A DNA stretch of 64,000 bases from JACMJL01 sp963791805 (GTDB lineage: Bacteria > Bacillota > Clostridia > Clostridiales > Clostridiaceae): NCBI GenBank assembly GCA_963791805.1, contig CAWBTU010000006.1, forward strand, positions 1,426,001 to 1,490,000, given 5' to 3'. Shown piece after piece: positions 25,397-34,713 of the stretch. Both the position numbers and the translations under genes were made by a program. Numbering within the stretch: the stretch's first letter is position 1; each line of letters starts with the position of its first letter. The notes under the pieces are model-generated. The model made no database searches, was not told the DNA's origin, and saw nothing but the letters and a program-made list of their open reading frames with translations.

Positions 25397-25435
25397 GCAA
25401 TCAAGTATTAGAAAGCCTTGGTTGCTTTATTTTTT
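25397..25435 (+). terminator. Rho-independent terminator
   Basis: A 9-bp stem (GCAATCAAG 25397-25405 with CTTGGTTGC 25417-25425, one G-T pair), then TTTATTTTTT. Confidence 0.75.
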
Positions 25436-25633
25436 ATGTTTGACTTCTTGAGTTTGACAAAATACAATGATATTAACATCTATTAATGCAAATTGGGATG
25501 TATTTTTTCATGATAAAAAAGTTGCTTCAATTAAAATAAAAACTAATTAGGGTGAGGTTGCTATAAGTAATTTGTGAAATTGCTAAATTATTAAATAAAA
25601 CATCGAATACTAATGAAGAGGAGTTAAAAAAAT

Positions 25634-26653
25634 ATGTATAGTTTTAAGAATGACTATAGTGAAGGGGCACATCCAAGGATATTGAGTGCTTTGATAGAAT
25701 CAAATATGGAGCAAGTTGAAGGATATGGAGAGGATCCATATACTTTAGAGGCAATTGAATTGATAAAGAAAAGAATAAAGCATGATGATGTAGATATTCA
25801 TCTATTCACAGGAGGTACACAAACTAACTTAACTGCAATTTCTGCTTTTTTAAGGCCACATGAAGCAATCATTGCAGCTAATACAGCACACATACTCAGT
25901 CACGAAACTGGAGCCATAGAGGCTACAGGGCATAAGATTATATCTATAGAAGTAAGTGATGGAAAATTGAATCCTTCACATATTAAAGAGGCTATTGATG
26001 AACATGCAGATGAACACATGGTTAAACCTAAATTAGTTTATATATCAAATCCTACAGAAATAGGATCCATATATAATAAGTGTGAGCTTGAAAGTTTAAG
26101 TAAGTTTTGTAGGGAGAAAAAACTGTATTTATATATAGATGGTGCAAGACTTGGTTCAGCTCTGTGCTCAGAAGAAAATGATATTGAACTTTTTGATTTA
26201 GGAAATTTAGTTGATGCTTTCTATATTGGCGGAACCAAGAATGGTGCACTTATGGGTGAAGCACTTGTAATATGTAAAGATTCACTCAAAGAAGATTTTA
26301 GATTTCATATTAAGCAAAAGGGAGCACTACTTGCAAAAGGAAGACTTCTAGGGGTACAATTTTTAGAACTATTTAAAAATAGTCTGTACTATGATCTAGC
26401 AAAACACTCTAATTGCATGGCTACATTACTTAAAAATGGAATCAATGCTAATGGATACACTTTTCTTACGAACTCGCCATCAAACCAGATATTTCCAATC
26501 TTACCCAATGTCTTGATAGAAAAGCTTCAAAAGAAGTACTCCTTTTATATTTGGAAAAAGATTGATGAAAACAATTCAGCAATCCGTCTTGTAACTTCTT
26601 GGGCCACTAAAGAGGAGTACGTTAAAGCTTTTATTGAAGATTTGAAAAACTAA
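25634..26653 (+). CDS. Low-specificity threonine aldolase / beta-eliminating lyase family
   Basis: 339 residues with GAGGAG upstream. A fold-type I PLP enzyme: the start YSEGAHPRILSALIESN, glycine-rich FTGGTQTNLTAI, the PLP-pocket aspartate in LYIDGARLGSAL and the Schiff-base lysine in YIGGTKNGALMGE. This pattern fits threonine aldolases, which split threonine or allo-threonine into glycine and acetaldehyde. Length is normal. Monocistronic; a hairpin shared with the convergent gene follows. Confidence 0.87.
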   Translation: MYSFKNDYSEGAHPRILSALIESNMEQVEGYGEDPYTLEAIELIKKRIKHDDVDIHLFTGGTQTNLTAISAFLRPHEAIIAANTAHILSHETGAIEATGHKIISIEVSDGKLNPSHIKEAIDEHADEHMVKPKLVYISNPTEIGSIYNKCELESLSKFCREKKLYLYIDGARLGSALCSEENDIELFDLGNLVDAFYIGGTKNGALMGEALVICKDSLKEDFRFHIKQKGALLAKGRLLGVQFLELFKNSLYYDLAKHSNCMATLLKNGINANGYTFLTNSPSNQIFPILPNVLIEKLQKKYSFYIWKKIDENNSAIRLVTSWATKEEYVKAFIEDLKN

Positions 26654-26672
26654 GTAATTATAGAAGGCAAAG

Positions 26673-26697
26673 CTTGGGAAAAATAATTTTTCCCAAG
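26673..26697. terminator. Hairpin between convergent genes
   Basis: A perfect 11-bp inverted repeat (CTTGGGAAAAA 26673-26683 with TTTTTCCCAAG 26687-26697) with a 3-nt loop. It lies between the aldolase gene (+) and the next gene (-) and may terminate both. Confidence 0.65.
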
Positions 26698-26733
26698 TTG
26701 CTATTTAAAGAATTACTTCCTAACATATCTTAG

Positions 26734-27300
26734 TTAGCATATTGATTTTTCCCACCACCCCAAAGCTACTATTACCTTATTAAGTTTTGAACTTGTTGAT
26801 TTTAAAACTATCACGTAGTTTCCTTTTGGAGGCTCTATAAATTTCCCATCTTCTTCGCTAACTAGTGTTGTATGAGGCGGAACTATCCGTTCATATACGT
26901 TAACTCCTTTTTCAGGAACTTGAGTGGTGGATTCTACAAATCGAATATCTACCTTATTTTTTGGAAGTGGATTTAAAGTTGTATTTGTTGGAGAAACTTT
27001 GTGGGATATACTACTTTTTTCTGGGAAATTGGTATTGAGCCATATTTCAGCGGTTAAATAGTTATCTGAGAAATTTGAAATAGTAAATACATTGACATAT
27101 AAATTTGCATTTGAATTACGAGGGTTTACTAATCCAGCCCAAGCATTAGATTCATTGCCTACCAATAAAGTTTCAGTTTGACCAACAAAATATTTTCCAA
27201 GCATTGATTTATATAATGAAACCGGAATACTAACTACTTTTTGCGGTTTAGTATTTTTATTACTCACCTTAGAATCTTTGGGTTCTTGACTCATATTCAC
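26734..27300 (-). CDS. DUF6143-like protein
   Basis: 188 residues. A polar, Lys/Ser-rich N-terminus leads to the core LGKYFVGQTETLLVGNESNAWAGLVNPRNS and a beta-rich body ending in VIVALGWWEK. From memory this resembles the DUF6143 family of small Bacillus/Clostridium proteins without known function. No signal peptide or membrane segment is seen. A GGAG site precedes the ATG on the reverse strand. The family name is tentative. Confidence 0.65.
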   Translation of the reverse strand: MNMSQEPKDSKVSNKNTKPQKVVSIPVSLYKSMLGKYFVGQTETLLVGNESNAWAGLVNPRNSNANLYVNVFTISNFSDNYLTAEIWLNTNFPEKSSISHKVSPTNTTLNPLPKNKVDIRFVESTTQVPEKGVNVYERIVPPHTTLVSEEDGKFIEPPKGNYVIVLKSTSSKLNKVIVALGWWEKSIC

Positions 27301-27473
27301 ATCTCCTAAGAATTATTTTATCATATGAATAAATATAGCTTGTCTATTGGTATATAATATTCAATAAGTGCATAATTGTTCATGAAAGTCACATAATGTA
27401 GTTTTTATAGATGATTATTGAATTAGAGAATATTAACTATAAAAAAATTAAGGTTTGATAATTTTTATTGGTA

Positions 27474-27485
27474 GGTGCCAGGCAC
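27474..27485 (+). repeat. GGTGCCAGGCAC palindrome-like element
   Basis: GGTGCCAGGCAC, followed by GTGACAAGTGACA, is a GC-rich imperfect palindrome in AT-rich DNA. Similar GGTGCC-GGCACC sequences occur near REP/RAYT-type elements in Firmicutes. A single copy; its meaning is open. Confidence 0.3.
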
Positions 27486-27540
27486 GTGACAAGTGACATA
27501 TATTAATCCAATTTACTATGTAAAGAAAGGGGAGACTAAT

Positions 27541-28422
27541 ATGCAAAAAATCATCCCACACTTATGGTTTGACAAGGAGGCAGCTGAGGCAGCAGAATTT
27601 TATATATCCCTATTTGAAGGTTCAAAACTAAAGGATAAAACAATATTAAATAATACACCATCAGGAACAGTTGAAATGTTAACTATTGAACTTGCAGGAC
27701 AGGAATTTATACTTCTTTCAGCAGGTCCATATTTTAAATTTACACCAGCTGTTTCATTTCTTATTGCATGCAATTCGGTTGAAGAAGTTGAATTGCTTTG
27801 TCAGAAACTTATTGACAGAGGTACAGCTCTAATGCCATTACAAGCATATCCATTCAGTGAAAAATATGCATGGGTAATTGATAAATACGGTCTTTCTTGG
27901 CAAATTATGTACTTGGGCGGTTGTGATATTAAACAAAAAATCACACCAACTATGATGTTTGTGGGCGATCAGTGCGGAAAAGCAGAAGAAGCCATCCAAT
28001 TCTATACCACTACTTTCAAAAACACTAAGGTTGGAGATATTCTTAGATATGGTGAAAGTGCTGAACCTAACAAAGCTAGCTCAATTAAGCATGCGGATTT
28101 CACACTTGAAAAGCAGGTTTTTGCCGCAATGGACAGTGCATATGAGCATGACTTTGCTTTTAATGAAGCAATTTCATTTATTATGAACTGCGATACTCAA
28201 GAAGAAATAGACTACTATTGGGATAAACTCTCTGCATACCCTGAAGCAGAACAGTGTGGTTGGTTAAAAGACAAGTTTGGATTTTCATGGCAAATCACGC
28301 CAACTATTATGAATGATATTATGAAAGATAAAAATGTAACAAAACTTGCACAAATAACTGAAGCATTTCTAAAAATGAAAAAGTTTGATATTGCTAAATT
28401 AATGGAAGCCTATGAAACTTAA
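27541..28422 (+). CDS. PhnB-like VOC-fold protein, two tandem domains
   Basis: 293 residues from the ATG at 27541 (AAAGGGGAG upstream). It contains two copies of the PhnB/3-dmu-9_3-mt domain. The first (about 3-118) has IIPHLWFDKEAAEAAEFYISLF and ends YAWVIDKYGLSWQI. The second (about 132-262) has ITPTMMFVGDQCGKAEEAIQFYTTTF and ends GWLKDKFGFSWQITP. This vicinal-oxygen-chelate fold binds metals and small molecules, but PhnB-type proteins have no established reaction. The duplication fuses what is usually a homodimer. Monocistronic with a terminator. Confidence 0.85.
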   Translation: MQKIIPHLWFDKEAAEAAEFYISLFEGSKLKDKTILNNTPSGTVEMLTIELAGQEFILLSAGPYFKFTPAVSFLIACNSVEEVELLCQKLIDRGTALMPLQAYPFSEKYAWVIDKYGLSWQIMYLGGCDIKQKITPTMMFVGDQCGKAEEAIQFYTTTFKNTKVGDILRYGESAEPNKASSIKHADFTLEKQVFAAMDSAYEHDFAFNEAISFIMNCDTQEEIDYYWDKLSAYPEAEQCGWLKDKFGFSWQITPTIMNDIMKDKNVTKLAQITEAFLKMKKFDIAKLMEAYET

Positions 28423-28527
28423 CAGATATGAAATAGTTCATAATAAAGATTATGTATACTAAATTTTGATATTATATAGCATATACTAAGAAAAAACGAT
28501 GCAAAAACAAATATTTTCTAAGCTTAG

Positions 28528-28557
28528 AGCCATTCCTTAAAAAAGGATGGCTTTTTC
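28528..28557 (+). terminator. Terminator after the PhnB-like gene
   Basis: AGCCAT-t-CCTT (28528-28538) pairs with AAGG-ATGGCT (28543-28552), with one bulged T, then TTTTTC. Confidence 0.75.
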
Positions 28558-28642
28558 TGTTAGTATAGTATCTGCAAACAGCTATGATTACATAAGTTGA
28601 TATAAATAGTAAATTTATGGTACAATATTTATAGTTAAGACA

Positions 28643-29041
28643 AGACTATTTAGAGAATTTTGCCGAGTCCTTAAAACCAATGGAATAATATCTATTATAA
28701 AACATAATGATTTAGGAAGAATTATGCAAAAGGTAATTTTTGAAAACGATATAGATGCAGCAATCTCATTACTTAATGGGGGATCAACTAGTGCAGCTTA
28801 TTTTGGAAATATAAATTATTATAAAACGAAGGATCTTCTAGATTGGTGTGCAGATACAGATATTACAATTGAAAAAATTGTTGGAGTCAGAACATTTTAT
28901 GCATTACATCCAAACAATGAAATAAGGTTTGATTCAAGTTGGTAGGAAAAGATGTTTGAACTTGAAATGAAGGTTTCAGAAATACATGAATATATAAATA
29001 TCTCTTTTTATAATCATATATTATTAAGGAAATTAAGTTGA
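28643..29041 (+). pseudogene. Truncated SAM-dependent methyltransferase, with internal stop
   Basis: An open frame with no start reads RLFREFCRVLKTNGIISIIKHN, the motif IV/post-II region of a class I methyltransferase. It continues through NDIDAAISLLNGG and IEKIVGVRTFYALHPNNEIRFDSSW to a TAG at 28943-28945. The same frame goes on with EKMFELEMKVSEIHEYINISFYNHILLRK to the TGA at 29039, which fits the usual end of these enzymes. The TAG replaces what is probably a CAG (Gln). The N-terminal SAM-binding half is absent. A decayed gene. Confidence 0.75.
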
Positions 29042-29130
29042 ATGATGTACAGATAATATTTATAGGACATGCATTTAACCACACTGAAATTTGATGTAAA
29101 GAAGATATGTTGAAAGGAATAAATAAAAAT

Positions 29131-29820
29131 ATGAAAAAAGTTATTTATTGGGATTTTCATGGAACATTAGCCTATAATGACTGGATGTTTAGTAAAGCTC
29201 TATTTAAAGTTATAAATAAATACGAACATAACAGTATTATCAGTATCGATGATTTTAAAAATCAACCACTCACTGGTTTCCCATGGCAGCAACATGAAAA
29301 AGACTATTCTCATTTAACACATAGTGATGATTGGTGGGAAAATGCGCAAAAAATATTTACAGAGGTTTACCCAAAATTCAATATCCCTCAAAATAAAGCA
29401 ATACTATATGCCGAAAAGGTTCGTTATGAAGTTACAAAACCAGATGAATTTTTACTATATGATGATACTCTTGAAATACTTGATTTCTTCAAAAATGAAG
29501 GATTTTCGAATATTGTTTTATCAAATCATATTCCTGAGCTTCCAGATATCGTAGAAAAGCTAGGTATAGGATGCTATATTGAAGATTGCATTTCTTCTGC
29601 AAATGTAGGTTATGAGAAACCTAATCCTAAAATTTACAATTATGCTTTAGAAAAAGCAAAAAATCCTGAAGTTGTATGGATGATTGGAGATAATGTAATT
29701 GCAGATGTAAGAGGATCAGAAGAGGTAGGAATAAAAGGCGTTCTTGTAAGGAGTAATAGAGAAAACTCGATAAAATATTATTCTAAGGATTTAAGAGGAC
29801 TTAAGGAAATAATTAGATAG
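29131..29820 (+). CDS. HAD-superfamily hydrolase (subclass IA-like)
   Basis: 229 residues from the ATG at 29131 (AAAGGA upstream; an in-frame ATG at 29107 is possible). Motif I is YWDFHGTLAYND, motif II IVLSNH, then GYEKPNPKIYN with the catalytic lysine and motif IV WMIGDNVIADVRGSEEVGIKGVLV. The usual second aspartate of motif I (DxD) is His (DFH), which would change the acid/base residue. It may therefore be a phosphatase with altered kinetics or a different type of phosphoryl-transfer enzyme. Substrate unknown. Confidence 0.8.
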   Translation: MKKVIYWDFHGTLAYNDWMFSKALFKVINKYEHNSIISIDDFKNQPLTGFPWQQHEKDYSHLTHSDDWWENAQKIFTEVYPKFNIPQNKAILYAEKVRYEVTKPDEFLLYDDTLEILDFFKNEGFSNIVLSNHIPELPDIVEKLGIGCYIEDCISSANVGYEKPNPKIYNYALEKAKNPEVVWMIGDNVIADVRGSEEVGIKGVLVRSNRENSIKYYSKDLRGLKEIIR

Positions 29821-29879
29821 ACAGTAGCTTATGTTTAGATCTATTGGAAATCGTTAATAGAACATTGGAGAAAATAATA

Positions 29880-30404
29880 ATGAAGAATATTATTGAAAAA
29901 GGTAGGGTTATTACTTTAAGAAATACTCAAGATGATGATTTACAATTTGTTATTAACTCTGAACGAGATATAAACAATGCTCAATTTGTAGGACAGTGGA
30001 CTAAAGAACAACATATTAGTGCTTTATTACAGAAGGATATTTTACACTTAATAGTAGAAGATTCAACAATATCTAAACCTGTTGGATATGTAATTATCGC
30101 TGGAGTCAAAAATCCTAATAACTGTATTGAACTTAGAAGAATTGTAATATGTGAAAAGGGGAAAGGACTAGGAAAAGAAACTTTAATACTAATTAAAAAG
30201 ATTGCTTTCCAAACGCTCAAAGCACATAGATTATGGCTAGACGTTAGACATAAAAATACAAGGGCACAAATACTATATAAATCTCAAGGGTTTGTTGAAG
30301 AAGGTATTTTAAGAGAATGTATTTTTTACAATGGTGATTATGAGTCTTTAATTGTGATGTCAATATTGGCCAAAGATTATGTAGCAGGGAATGAACAGGT
30401 ATAG
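29880..30404 (+). CDS. GNAT-family N-acetyltransferase (RimJ/RimL type)
   Basis: 174 residues from the ATG at 29880, after GGAGAA. ELRRIVICEKGKGLGKETLILIKKIAF is the acetyl-CoA motif A, and HRLWLDVRHKNTRAQILYKSQGFVEEGILRECIFYNGDYESL is the typical RimJ/RimL-type end. An N-terminal or small-molecule acetyltransferase of unknown target. The next gene follows 30 nt later. Confidence 0.85.
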   Translation: MKNIIEKGRVITLRNTQDDDLQFVINSERDINNAQFVGQWTKEQHISALLQKDILHLIVEDSTISKPVGYVIIAGVKNPNNCIELRRIVICEKGKGLGKETLILIKKIAFQTLKAHRLWLDVRHKNTRAQILYKSQGFVEEGILRECIFYNGDYESLIVMSILAKDYVAGNEQV

Positions 30405-30434
30405 ATTTTAGCAATTAAAAAGGAGATATCTTAA

Positions 30435-31163
30435 ATGATAGAATATGGAAGAAGTATAAGGTGGTTTAATTATTATACTGAAGAAATAGAATTTTCTAAA
30501 TTAAACAAGTTTGATTTCATGCAGATTTGGTTTGTTAAGGGTGAGCTGATACTAGATAAAGTAGCTAGCCCAAAAGAGCAGTTTATAAATAACTCTAAAT
30601 TTCCAGTAATTATTCATGCAGTTTATGATATTAATGATTATGATAAATATAACGGAGAATTAATTCGAGTACTAAAAACTTTTAATCATAAAGAGGTAAT
30701 TATACATCCTGTATGTGAATCAGTACCAATAAATTCTGAAACTATATATTTGCTTTCTAATAGCATTTATGAAACAAATCAGCTACTTAAGGAAAATAAT
30801 ATAACCTTGTATATTGAGAACAATAGTGTTATTGATAAGATAAATTATGAACCAAATGATTTGAAAATAGTATTTGATAGAAATCCTGATGTAGAGTTGC
30901 TCCTAGATTTAGCGCATATAGATGACTATTGTCATTTAGAGAAAATCATAGAAGTGAAATTTCCCAAGTGTATTCATATTGCGGACAAACATTTTAACAT
31001 TGAACATGAGCATCTTCCAGTAGGCCAAGGTGAACTTGATTTTGAATTAATTTTCCAAAAATATTTAAAAGGTTATGATGGAAAAATTATATTTGAAGTA
31101 GTTGGCTCTGATAATGAAATTATAAATTCCAAAGAAATTATTCAGAAGATATTCAAAAAATAA
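30435..31163 (+). CDS. Xylose-isomerase-like TIM-barrel protein
   Basis: 242 residues with AAAAGGAG upstream. The alternation of strands and helices fits the AP-endonuclease-2/xylose-isomerase-like TIM barrel: FPVIIHAVYDIND, EVIIHPVCESVP, ITLYIENNSVID, LLLDLAHIDDY, CIHIADKHF, EHLPVGQGELDFELIFQKYL and KIIFEVVGSDNEI. Probable metal-ligand residues are the E, D, H and E at strand ends (IEN, DLAH, IADKH, EVVG). Such proteins isomerise or epimerise sugars or their phosphates. It is somewhat shorter than typical (260-290). Substrate unknown. Confidence 0.75.
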   Translation: MIEYGRSIRWFNYYTEEIEFSKLNKFDFMQIWFVKGELILDKVASPKEQFINNSKFPVIIHAVYDINDYDKYNGELIRVLKTFNHKEVIIHPVCESVPINSETIYLLSNSIYETNQLLKENNITLYIENNSVIDKINYEPNDLKIVFDRNPDVELLLDLAHIDDYCHLEKIIEVKFPKCIHIADKHFNIEHEHLPVGQGELDFELIFQKYLKGYDGKIIFEVVGSDNEIINSKEIIQKIFKK

Positions 31164-31239
31164 ATCTTCATAAAACTGTTTAAAATTAAAAAAAGAACAA
31201 TAATATTTATGAAGTATTTATTGTTAAAGGAGGTTATTT

Positions 31240-32019
31240 ATGCGATTTACGATTCTAGGCAGCGGAGGACATTTAAGAGTACCAAGAGCTTGTTGTACAT
31301 GTAAGGTATGTGAAGAAGCAAGAATAAAGGGTTTTCCTTATAAAAGACTTGGACAAAGTCTATTTTTGCATGATGAATTTATTCTTTTTGATACTCCTGA
31401 AGATATAAATGAAGAGTTGAATATACACAATACTTACGACATAAAAAACATTTTTTATTCTCATTGGCATCCAGATCATACTTTAGGTTGCAGGATTATT
31501 GAAGTATTAATGGATGGTAGAAATAAAAAAACTCCAATAAATGTTTATATGCCACCTGAGAATATAGAACTTGCCTTTAACAAAGATAATTCTATATTTG
31601 AATTCTATGAAAATCAAGGTTACTGTAAAGTAAATTGTATAGATTCTAATATAATTTTTGACAATATATCTGTTAAAAGGATTAAATTAATTAATAATTT
31701 TGCTTATGCTTTTTTAATTGAAGAGGGAAATAAAAAAGTTATATTTTGCCCATGCCATTCTATGTATTTACCTATAATGAAGGAATTGTATAATGTGGAT
31801 TTGATAATTATGGGATTGGGATACATGAATTGTAGGGAAGATGATGTAACAAATTTCCATAGGGATAATCTTAGAATTATTAATAGTTTAAACCCCAAAA
31901 AGGTTGTATTTACGCATATTGAAGAAGATGATGGGTTAAGCTTTGATGACTATAGAAAGCTAGAAAAAAACTATAGTAATTTTACTTTTGCTTATGATGG
32001 AATGTACATAGATATATAG
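31240..32019 (+). CDS. Metallo-beta-lactamase-fold hydrolase (PhnP-like)
   Basis: 259 residues with AAAGGAGG upstream. Starts MRFTILGSGG with a nearby cysteine cluster CCTCKVCEEA, as in the PhnP/phosphodiesterase branch. The MBL metal motif is FYSHWHPDHTLG (HxHxDH). A later FTHIEEDDGLSFDDY supplies the distal His. PhnP cleaves cyclic phosphodiesters, but this branch includes many unassigned hydrolases. There is a space of 76 nt from the previous gene. Substrate unknown. Confidence 0.82.
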   Translation: MRFTILGSGGHLRVPRACCTCKVCEEARIKGFPYKRLGQSLFLHDEFILFDTPEDINEELNIHNTYDIKNIFYSHWHPDHTLGCRIIEVLMDGRNKKTPINVYMPPENIELAFNKDNSIFEFYENQGYCKVNCIDSNIIFDNISVKRIKLINNFAYAFLIEEGNKKVIFCPCHSMYLPIMKELYNVDLIIMGLGYMNCREDDVTNFHRDNLRIINSLNPKKVVFTHIEEDDGLSFDDYRKLEKNYSNFTFAYDGMYIDI

Positions 32020-32140
32020 AAATTAATTATTAAAATTAGCTCCATACCTTAAGAACTTTTATAAAAGCATATAAAGATAGACTTTTTTTAAGAGCATTGA
32101 TACTATTAAAGTAGATTTAATGTTAGGGATGTGAAGACCT

Positions 32141-32845
32141 GTGCTTAAGATATTAATTGTTGAAGATGATATTAAACTAAGAACTTTAATAAAAGATTCT
32201 CTAGAGAGATATGGGTACAATATAATTTGTGTAGAAAACTTTTCTGATGTACAAGCTATTTTTGAAAAAGTGAATCCCCAACTTGTATTATTAGATATTA
32301 ACCTGCCTTACTACGATGGCTTTTACTATTGCAGATTATTTCGAAAACATTCAAAGGTTCCAATAATTATGATTTCTGCACGAGATGGAGATCTAGAGCA
32401 GGTAATGAGCATGGAACTAGGTGCAGATGATTATGTAGTGAAGCCCTTTAGTATTGAGCTACTTGTTGCAAAAGTGAAATCCTCTTTAAGAAGAGTTTAC
32501 GGAGAATACTCAGTTATTGAGGAAAAAGATATAGAGGTATTTGGTATTAAACTAGATGAAAGAAATTTTAAAATTGAGTATAAACAAAAATCTACTGAAT
32601 TAAGCAAAAATGAATTTAAGCTTATTAAAAGATTTTTAGGAAAAACAGATACTATAATATCTAGAGAAGAATTGCTAGCAGAACTATGGGATGATTTGAG
32701 TTTTGTAGATGATAATACGCTTACTGTTAATGTAACTAGGGTTAAGAACAAATTAAGCGAATTAGATATAAATGATGTTATTAAAACAAAACGAGGTCTT
32801 GGATATATATTTGATACTTCAAATTTAAAGGATGATTTGCTATGA
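32141..32845 (+). CDS. OmpR-family response regulator, BceR-like
   Basis: 234 residues from a GTG start. Receiver domain with the acidic pocket VEDD (residues 7-10), phosphorylation site LLDINLP (Asp about 53), ISA and KP (VVKPF). The C-terminal winged helix ends TVNVTRVKNKLSEL...KTKRGLGYIF. It controls transcription after phosphorylation by its sensor, which overlaps it by 4 nt (ATGA). Context with a BceAB-type transporter suggests it induces the transporter in response to cell-wall-active peptides. Confidence 0.92.
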   Translation: MLKILIVEDDIKLRTLIKDSLERYGYNIICVENFSDVQAIFEKVNPQLVLLDINLPYYDGFYYCRLFRKHSKVPIIMISARDGDLEQVMSMELGADDYVVKPFSIELLVAKVKSSLRRVYGEYSVIEEKDIEVFGIKLDERNFKIEYKQKSTELSKNEFKLIKRFLGKTDTIISREELLAELWDDLSFVDDNTLTVNVTRVKNKLSELDINDVIKTKRGLGYIFDTSNLKDDLL

Positions 32846-33858
32846 AAAAGAGAATATTAAAGAATTTTTTATTGGACCATTTATTTTATACAATGGTCTA
32901 TTTTATTAGTAATTTTCTTATAGGTTTATTCTATTACATTTCTGTAGGGGGAAATATTGAATTAATATACCCTGGTTGCATTTCTATATTCCTGTACATA
33001 ATTTTTATTACCTATCGATGGGTTAGTTATAGTGAATTTAATATAAAAGTAAAAAGGCTAGAAGATAATATGAATTATCAAATTAAAACTCATTCACTGG
33101 AAGAAAAGGAATTAGTTCAGTCAATTACTAACATTCATCAAAGTTATATGGAAAGAATAAGTTCAATTAATTTTCAGGACGAGAGTAAAAAACGCTTTGT
33201 GTCCCAGTGGATTCATAATATGAAAACACCTATATCTGTTATAGACTTAATACTACAGAAAACCATTAAGGAAGAAATATCATCATCAAAAGCTTTAGAG
33301 GATATTAATGAAGAAAATATAAAACTTTTAAATAAATTGGAACAAGTTTTGAATCTTTTAAGGCTTGAGGATTTTACTGAAGATTATGTTCCAGACACCG
33401 TTGATTTAGTAGCTACTTTAAGAAAAGTCATAAATAATAGAAAAAATCAATTTATTTATAGTAAGGTTTATCCAAAGCTAGACCTAGAAGAAAACTCTGT
33501 GAAGGTACTTTCAGATGTAAAGTGGAATGAAGCGATGCTAGATCAGATAGTGTCAAATGCTATAAAATACTCGGATACTTCACAAAACACTAAAAATGTA
33601 TATTTCAATATTGAATACCAAAGTGGAAAAGTATTTTTGAAGATAAAAGATGAAGGCATTGGAATACCTGAATATGATATTGACAGAGTATTCAATCCTT
33701 TCTTTACAGGAGAAAACGGACGTAATTATGAAAATGCAACAGGTATAGGCCTTTACTTCGCTTCACAGGTTGCCAAAAGATTAGGTCATAATATAGCTGT
33801 GAATTCTAAAGTAGGCGAAGGTACAGAAGTTATTATAACTTACCTTTCAAAACTGTAA
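32842..33858 (+). CDS. Intramembrane-sensing histidine kinase, BceS-like
   Basis: 338 residues. Two closely spaced transmembrane helices (about 12-34 and 40-60) have almost no extracellular loop, the hallmark of BceS-type kinases that sense through their ABC transporter. The phosphoacceptor is in WIHNMKTPISVIDL; the N box DQIVSNAIKYS and G boxes KDEGIGIPEYD and GIGLYF follow. Operon partner of the regulator upstream. Confidence 0.92.
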   Translation: MKKRILKNFLLDHLFYTMVYFISNFLIGLFYYISVGGNIELIYPGCISIFLYIIFITYRWVSYSEFNIKVKRLEDNMNYQIKTHSLEEKELVQSITNIHQSYMERISSINFQDESKKRFVSQWIHNMKTPISVIDLILQKTIKEEISSSKALEDINEENIKLLNKLEQVLNLLRLEDFTEDYVPDTVDLVATLRKVINNRKNQFIYSKVYPKLDLEENSVKVLSDVKWNEAMLDQIVSNAIKYSDTSQNTKNVYFNIEYQSGKVFLKIKDEGIGIPEYDIDRVFNPFFTGENGRNYENATGIGLYFASQVAKRLGHNIAVNSKVGEGTEVIITYLSKL

Positions 33859-33948
33859 GATTATTTTAGGAAGATAAATGGTTTAGCTTAGGCTACTGAC
33901 TTAAAATAAAAGTATAAGTAAAACTAATAGTTTAAGGAGGTAGTATTT

Positions 33949-34713
33949 ATGGCAGTTTTAAGTGCAAAAAATATAACAAAGGTTTATGGTGGAAAAGACG
34001 AAACTAATTCAACCTATGCTTTAAATGGAGTAAATGTTTCTATTAATAAAGGTGAGTTTATTGGGATTATGGGACCATCAGGAAGTGGAAAAACTACACT
34101 AGTGAATATATTGAGTGGCATTAGTAAGCCAACCACAGGTCATGTAGAAATAGAAGGCAATAACATTTCCAAGCTTAATAAAAATGAAATGGCAATTTTT
34201 CGAAGACAAAAATTAGGTTTTGTTTTTCAAGAGTTTAATCTTTTGGACAGCCTAACCTTAAAAGAGAATGTTATGCTACCAATGATACTTGATAAGAAAG
34301 CATCTTTGGAAATGAATGAAAAGTCAAAGGAAATAATGAGTCTATTTGATATATATGATATTGGAGAAAAGTATCCCTATAATGTATCAGGAGGACAACA
34401 ACAGAGAGTGGCAGTAAGTAGGGCATTAGTAAATGATCCATCTATAGTATTTGCAGATGAACCTACAGGAAATCTTGATTCCAAAGCTTCTAAAGCTGTT
34501 ATGAATTGTTTTGATAAAATGAATATGGAGAAAAACAGCACTATCTTAATGGTAACTCATGATGTTTTTGCTGCAAGCTTTTGTAAAAAAATAATATTTA
34601 TAAAAGATGGTACTGTAAATATGGAGATAATTAGTAAGGGTGATAGAAAGGAATTCTTCAATAGAATATTAGATTGCCTGGCTATTATTGGAGGTGAGAA
34701 GAGTGACCTTTAA
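33949..34713 (+). CDS. ABC transporter ATPase, BceA-like
   Basis: 254 residues, AAGGAGG upstream. Walker A GPSGSGKTT, Q-loop VFQEFNLLDSL, signature VSGGQQQRVAVSRAL, Walker B IVFADEPTGNLD and H-loop VTHD. It belongs to the MacB/BceA branch that powers FtsX-like permeases. The start of the permease gene overlaps its end by 11 nt. Together they probably remove or shield lipid-II-binding peptides. Confidence 0.93.
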   Translation: MAVLSAKNITKVYGGKDETNSTYALNGVNVSINKGEFIGIMGPSGSGKTTLVNILSGISKPTTGHVEIEGNNISKLNKNEMAIFRRQKLGFVFQEFNLLDSLTLKENVMLPMILDKKASLEMNEKSKEIMSLFDIYDIGEKYPYNVSGGQQQRVAVSRALVNDPSIVFADEPTGNLDSKASKAVMNCFDKMNMEKNSTILMVTHDVFAASFCKKIIFIKDGTVNMEIISKGDRKEFFNRILDCLAIIGGEKSDL

